A stretch of DNA of 13,903 bases from an uncultured Flavobacteriales bacterium. GTDB taxonomy: Bacteria; Bacteroidota; Bacteroidia; Flavobacteriales; Crocinitomicaceae. The stretch spans positions 1-13,903 of the forward strand of contig CAMLDR010000115.1 of assembly GCA_946478775.1 (NCBI GenBank), in the 5' to 3' direction. Positions 12,588 to 13,903 of the stretch are shown here, piece after piece. Position numbers and translations under genes: made by a program. How positions within the stretch are numbered: the stretch's first letter is position 1; each line of letters starts with the position of its first letter. The notes beneath the pieces were generated by a model. It ran no database searches. It saw only the letters and a program-made list of their open reading frames with translations, and had not been told where the DNA came from.

Positions 12588-12619
12588 AACGTTTGTTTCA
12601 TTCAAAATGACGTGACTTG

Positions 12620-12627
12620 TAAAAGTA
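12620..12627 (-). promoter_or_regulatory. -7-like element of the 11796 lipoprotein gene
   Basis: TACTTTTA on the minus strand differs from TAnnTTTG only at the last base and lies 32 nt upstream of the ATG at 12587. It supports the shorter gene start over the long upstream extension. A TTTG is present further upstream but only about 13 nt away, too near for a usual -33 element. Confidence 0.3.
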
Positions 12628-12691
12628 ACAGGTTTATAACAAACGACACCCTTTTTTTCACTTAAATTAGGACTCAAAATCGACACAAAAG

Positions 12692-13579
12692 ATGGAACGA
12701 ATAGTAATAGCTGGAGGATCCGGATTGATTGGATCCGGATTGGCAAATCATTTAAGAAAAGCAGGACATGAAGTTTGGATCCTGTCACGCAAACCATCAG
12801 ATCCGGATCGTTTTTTTCTGAATTGGAATCCCGATATGAAAACCATAGATCCCTTTGCACTGGAGAAAACAACCGTTCTGATCAACCTTTGCGGAGCGGA
12901 ACTGGCTGCAAAAAGATGGACCAAATCACGGATCAAAGAACTATACGATTCGCGGGTAGAAACTACTCGTTTTTTGGCCGAATCGTTTAAAAGTTCTGCA
13001 GATCTGAAGCATTATATATCTGCTTCGGGTGCTGTTGCTTATGGATTTGAGCACCCCGAAAAGGTTTATAAGGAAGCAGACTCCTTCGGAGAGGATATCA
13101 TTTCAGATATTACCCGGAAATGGGAAAAAGCTGCCGACCAATTTTCCGCGATCTGCACCGTTTCAAAAGTCCGGATTGCCGTAGTGTTGAGTGAATCGGG
13201 TGGGGCTTTGCAAAAATTGAGCAATCCGATAAAAAAAGGGTTTGGAGCCATTTTGGCTTCCGGAGAACAGGCAATTCCGTGGATCTACAGCGAAGATCTT
13301 TACCGGATCTTTGAATGGATTATGGAGCACAAACTGGAAGGGGCATACCATGCTTCAGCCGGGAATACGAGCAATAAAGAACTGACAAAACTAATCGCTA
13401 AAACCCTGAAAAAAAGGCTGCTGCCTGCAGTTCCTAAGTTTATAGTCCGGATCCTTTTTGGAAAAATGGCCATGATGCTGCTCTATGGAAATAAAGTCTC
13501 CAATGAGAAAATCCGTTCCGAAGGATTTTCTTTCCTGCACGGAAATCTTAATTCAACAATTCAACGTATTTTTGGGTAA
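12692..13579 (+). CDS. TIGR01777-family NAD(P)-binding epimerase-like oxidoreductase (YfcH/SDR39U1 type)
   Basis: This 295-residue atypical short-chain dehydrogenase/reductase has a Rossmann nucleotide-binding motif at the N-terminus, GGSGLIGSGLA (8-18). NLCGAELAAKRWTKSRIKEL (65-84) is a hallmark of the family; the usual form has W-x3-R/K-x3. DSRVETTRFL (86-95) and SASGAVAYG (110-118) follow, and the latter holds the Tyr of the reduced active site. PWIYSEDLYRIF (209-220) stands where family members have W-x-H-x-x-D-L. The C-terminal DUF1731-type segment is at about 245-295 (KFIVRILFGKMA, GNKVSNEKI, EGFSFLH). Substrate and physiological role are unknown for the whole family. The start ATG follows an A-rich leader (CACAAAAG). 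The gene is divergent from the lipoprotein gene and has no operon partner in view. Confidence 0.93.
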   Translation: MERIVIAGGSGLIGSGLANHLRKAGHEVWILSRKPSDPDRFFLNWNPDMKTIDPFALEKTTVLINLCGAELAAKRWTKSRIKELYDSRVETTRFLAESFKSSADLKHYISASGAVAYGFEHPEKVYKEADSFGEDIISDITRKWEKAADQFSAICTVSKVRIAVVLSESGGALQKLSNPIKKGFGAILASGEQAIPWIYSEDLYRIFEWIMEHKLEGAYHASAGNTSNKELTKLIAKTLKKRLLPAVPKFIVRILFGKMAMMLLYGNKVSNEKIRSEGFSFLHGNLNSTIQRIFG

Positions 13580-13581
13580 AA

Positions 13582-13611
13582 AAAATCCTCTGCCAGAAGA
13601 CAAAGGATTTT
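13582..13611 (+). terminator. Possible hairpin terminator after the TIGR01777 gene
   Basis: AAAATCCT (13582-13589) pairs with AGGATTTT (13604-13611) across a 14-nt loop, immediately after the stop codon. The 3' arm ends in a T-run. The stem is short and AT-rich, so confidence is limited. Confidence 0.45.
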
Positions 13612-13649
13612 GCTATTAATCGAAAAAACAAGAGCACCCCTACTCCTGT

Positions 13650-13742
13650 TACTCAAAAGAGTACATTTTAAAACGAATGATTGATGAAAATCATTCGAAC
13701 AGAACAAAGATGAAACAGACCATTGATTATTCGAAATCAATG
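13650..13742. repeat. Series of three small hairpins upstream of the last gene
   Basis: Three perfect short inverted repeats follow each other in a 257-base gap that contains no gene. They are TACTC-AAAA-GAGTA (13650-13663), CGAATGATT-GATGAA-AATCATTCG (13674-13697) and CATTGATT-ATTCGA-AATCAATG (13721-13742). The last two are similar in their TGATT/AATCA arms, and each carries ATTCGA next to or in the loop. They could be leader-RNA structure or protein sites; the remainder of the gap is AT-rich and shows nothing else. Confidence 0.4.
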
Positions 13743-13836
13743 TTTTGAATATTTACGATAACCAAACGACAACTTGAAAAGCTTATAAAACTGTAAATCA
13801 AAGAATTACGAACATTATTTTAAGTATAAAATTACA

Positions 13837-13903
13837 ATGTCCACAGGGTCAACAGATAGTTTAGTTCGTTTAATTTCTTCCTTATCAAAGGCTGAAAAAC
13901 GAA
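13837..13903 (+). CDS. 5' end of a conserved Bacteroidota protein of unknown function
   Basis: An ATG at 13837 opens a frame that runs off the right edge after 22 codons, beginning MSTGSTDSLVRLISSLSKAE. The pattern D-x-L-x-x-L-I-x-S-L-S/T-K-x-E-K-R recalls the N-terminus of a large unnamed protein family common in Bacteroidota, usually several hundred residues long with helical repeats. That is from memory. No signal peptide is visible, so a cytoplasmic protein is likely. The leader before the ATG is A-rich (GTATAAAATTACA). With only 22 codons the call is provisional. Confidence 0.55.
   Translation, partial: MSTGSTDSLVRLISSLSKAEKR

Noticed and set aside
12588..12872. N-terminal extension of the 11796 lipoprotein (95 more codons)
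   Set aside because: It would run antisense through the start of the TIGR01777 gene and remove the signal peptide from the N-terminus. The lipobox start at 12587 is far better supported.
1..13903. CRISPR array, tRNA, rRNA or insertion sequence
   Set aside because: No regularly spaced repeats, cloverleaf, rRNA core or transposase frame was found on either strand by reading.

Overview
The window looks like a chromosomal segment of a member of the Bacteroidota, most likely Flavobacteriales. The evidence is a type IX secretion (T9SS) sorting domain, many short-signal lipoproteins, A-rich leaders instead of strong Shine-Dalgarno sites, TAnnTTTG-like -7 promoter elements and a RicT N-terminus of the Bacteroidota type. 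A Fluviicola/Crocinitomicaceae-like source is my guess and is not proven. I see no tRNA, rRNA, insertion sequence, CRISPR array or phage module.

Layout. Positions 1-94 (-) hold the first codons of ricT. A small plus-strand lipoprotein gene (286-798) with its own hairpin terminator separates ricT from holB (930-2045, -), which encodes the clamp-loader delta' subunit. Two tandem paralogous genes follow (2151-2816 and 2876-3535, +). They encode exported proteins with a globular N-terminal domain and a coiled-coil tail, and they end at a strong terminator. Facing them is a lipoprotein gene with three C-terminal membrane segments (3597-4292, -).

The central block is a compact minus-strand operon read from 8856 down to 4358. 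It encodes a tail-fiber/endosialidase-chaperone-like protein, a 959-residue T9SS-secreted alpha/beta hydrolase and a surface lipoprotein. The genes are 3 nt apart or overlap by 34 nt, and a near-consensus promoter precedes them. This is the best candidate here for an undescribed surface system.

The right part is mostly cell-envelope and metabolic genes. It holds a GT9 glycosyltransferase (9034-10020, +), a hotdog acyl-CoA thioesterase (10101-10613, -), a bifunctional phosphoglucose/phosphomannose isomerase (10750-11736, +), a lipoprotein of unknown function (11796-12587, -) and a TIGR01777-type NAD(P)-binding epimerase-like protein (12692-13579, +). The start of another plus-strand gene (13837 onward) is cut by the window edge.

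Non-coding structure is concentrated in the short intergenic gaps. There is a 40-bp near-perfect palindrome (8968-9007), two related AT-rich inverted repeats at convergent gene ends (10007-10097 and 11737-11797) and a 16-bp operator-like palindrome at 2115-2130. Phased direct repeats lie at 10641-10686, and a run of small hairpins precedes the last gene. No gene-free stretch exceeds about 300 bases.
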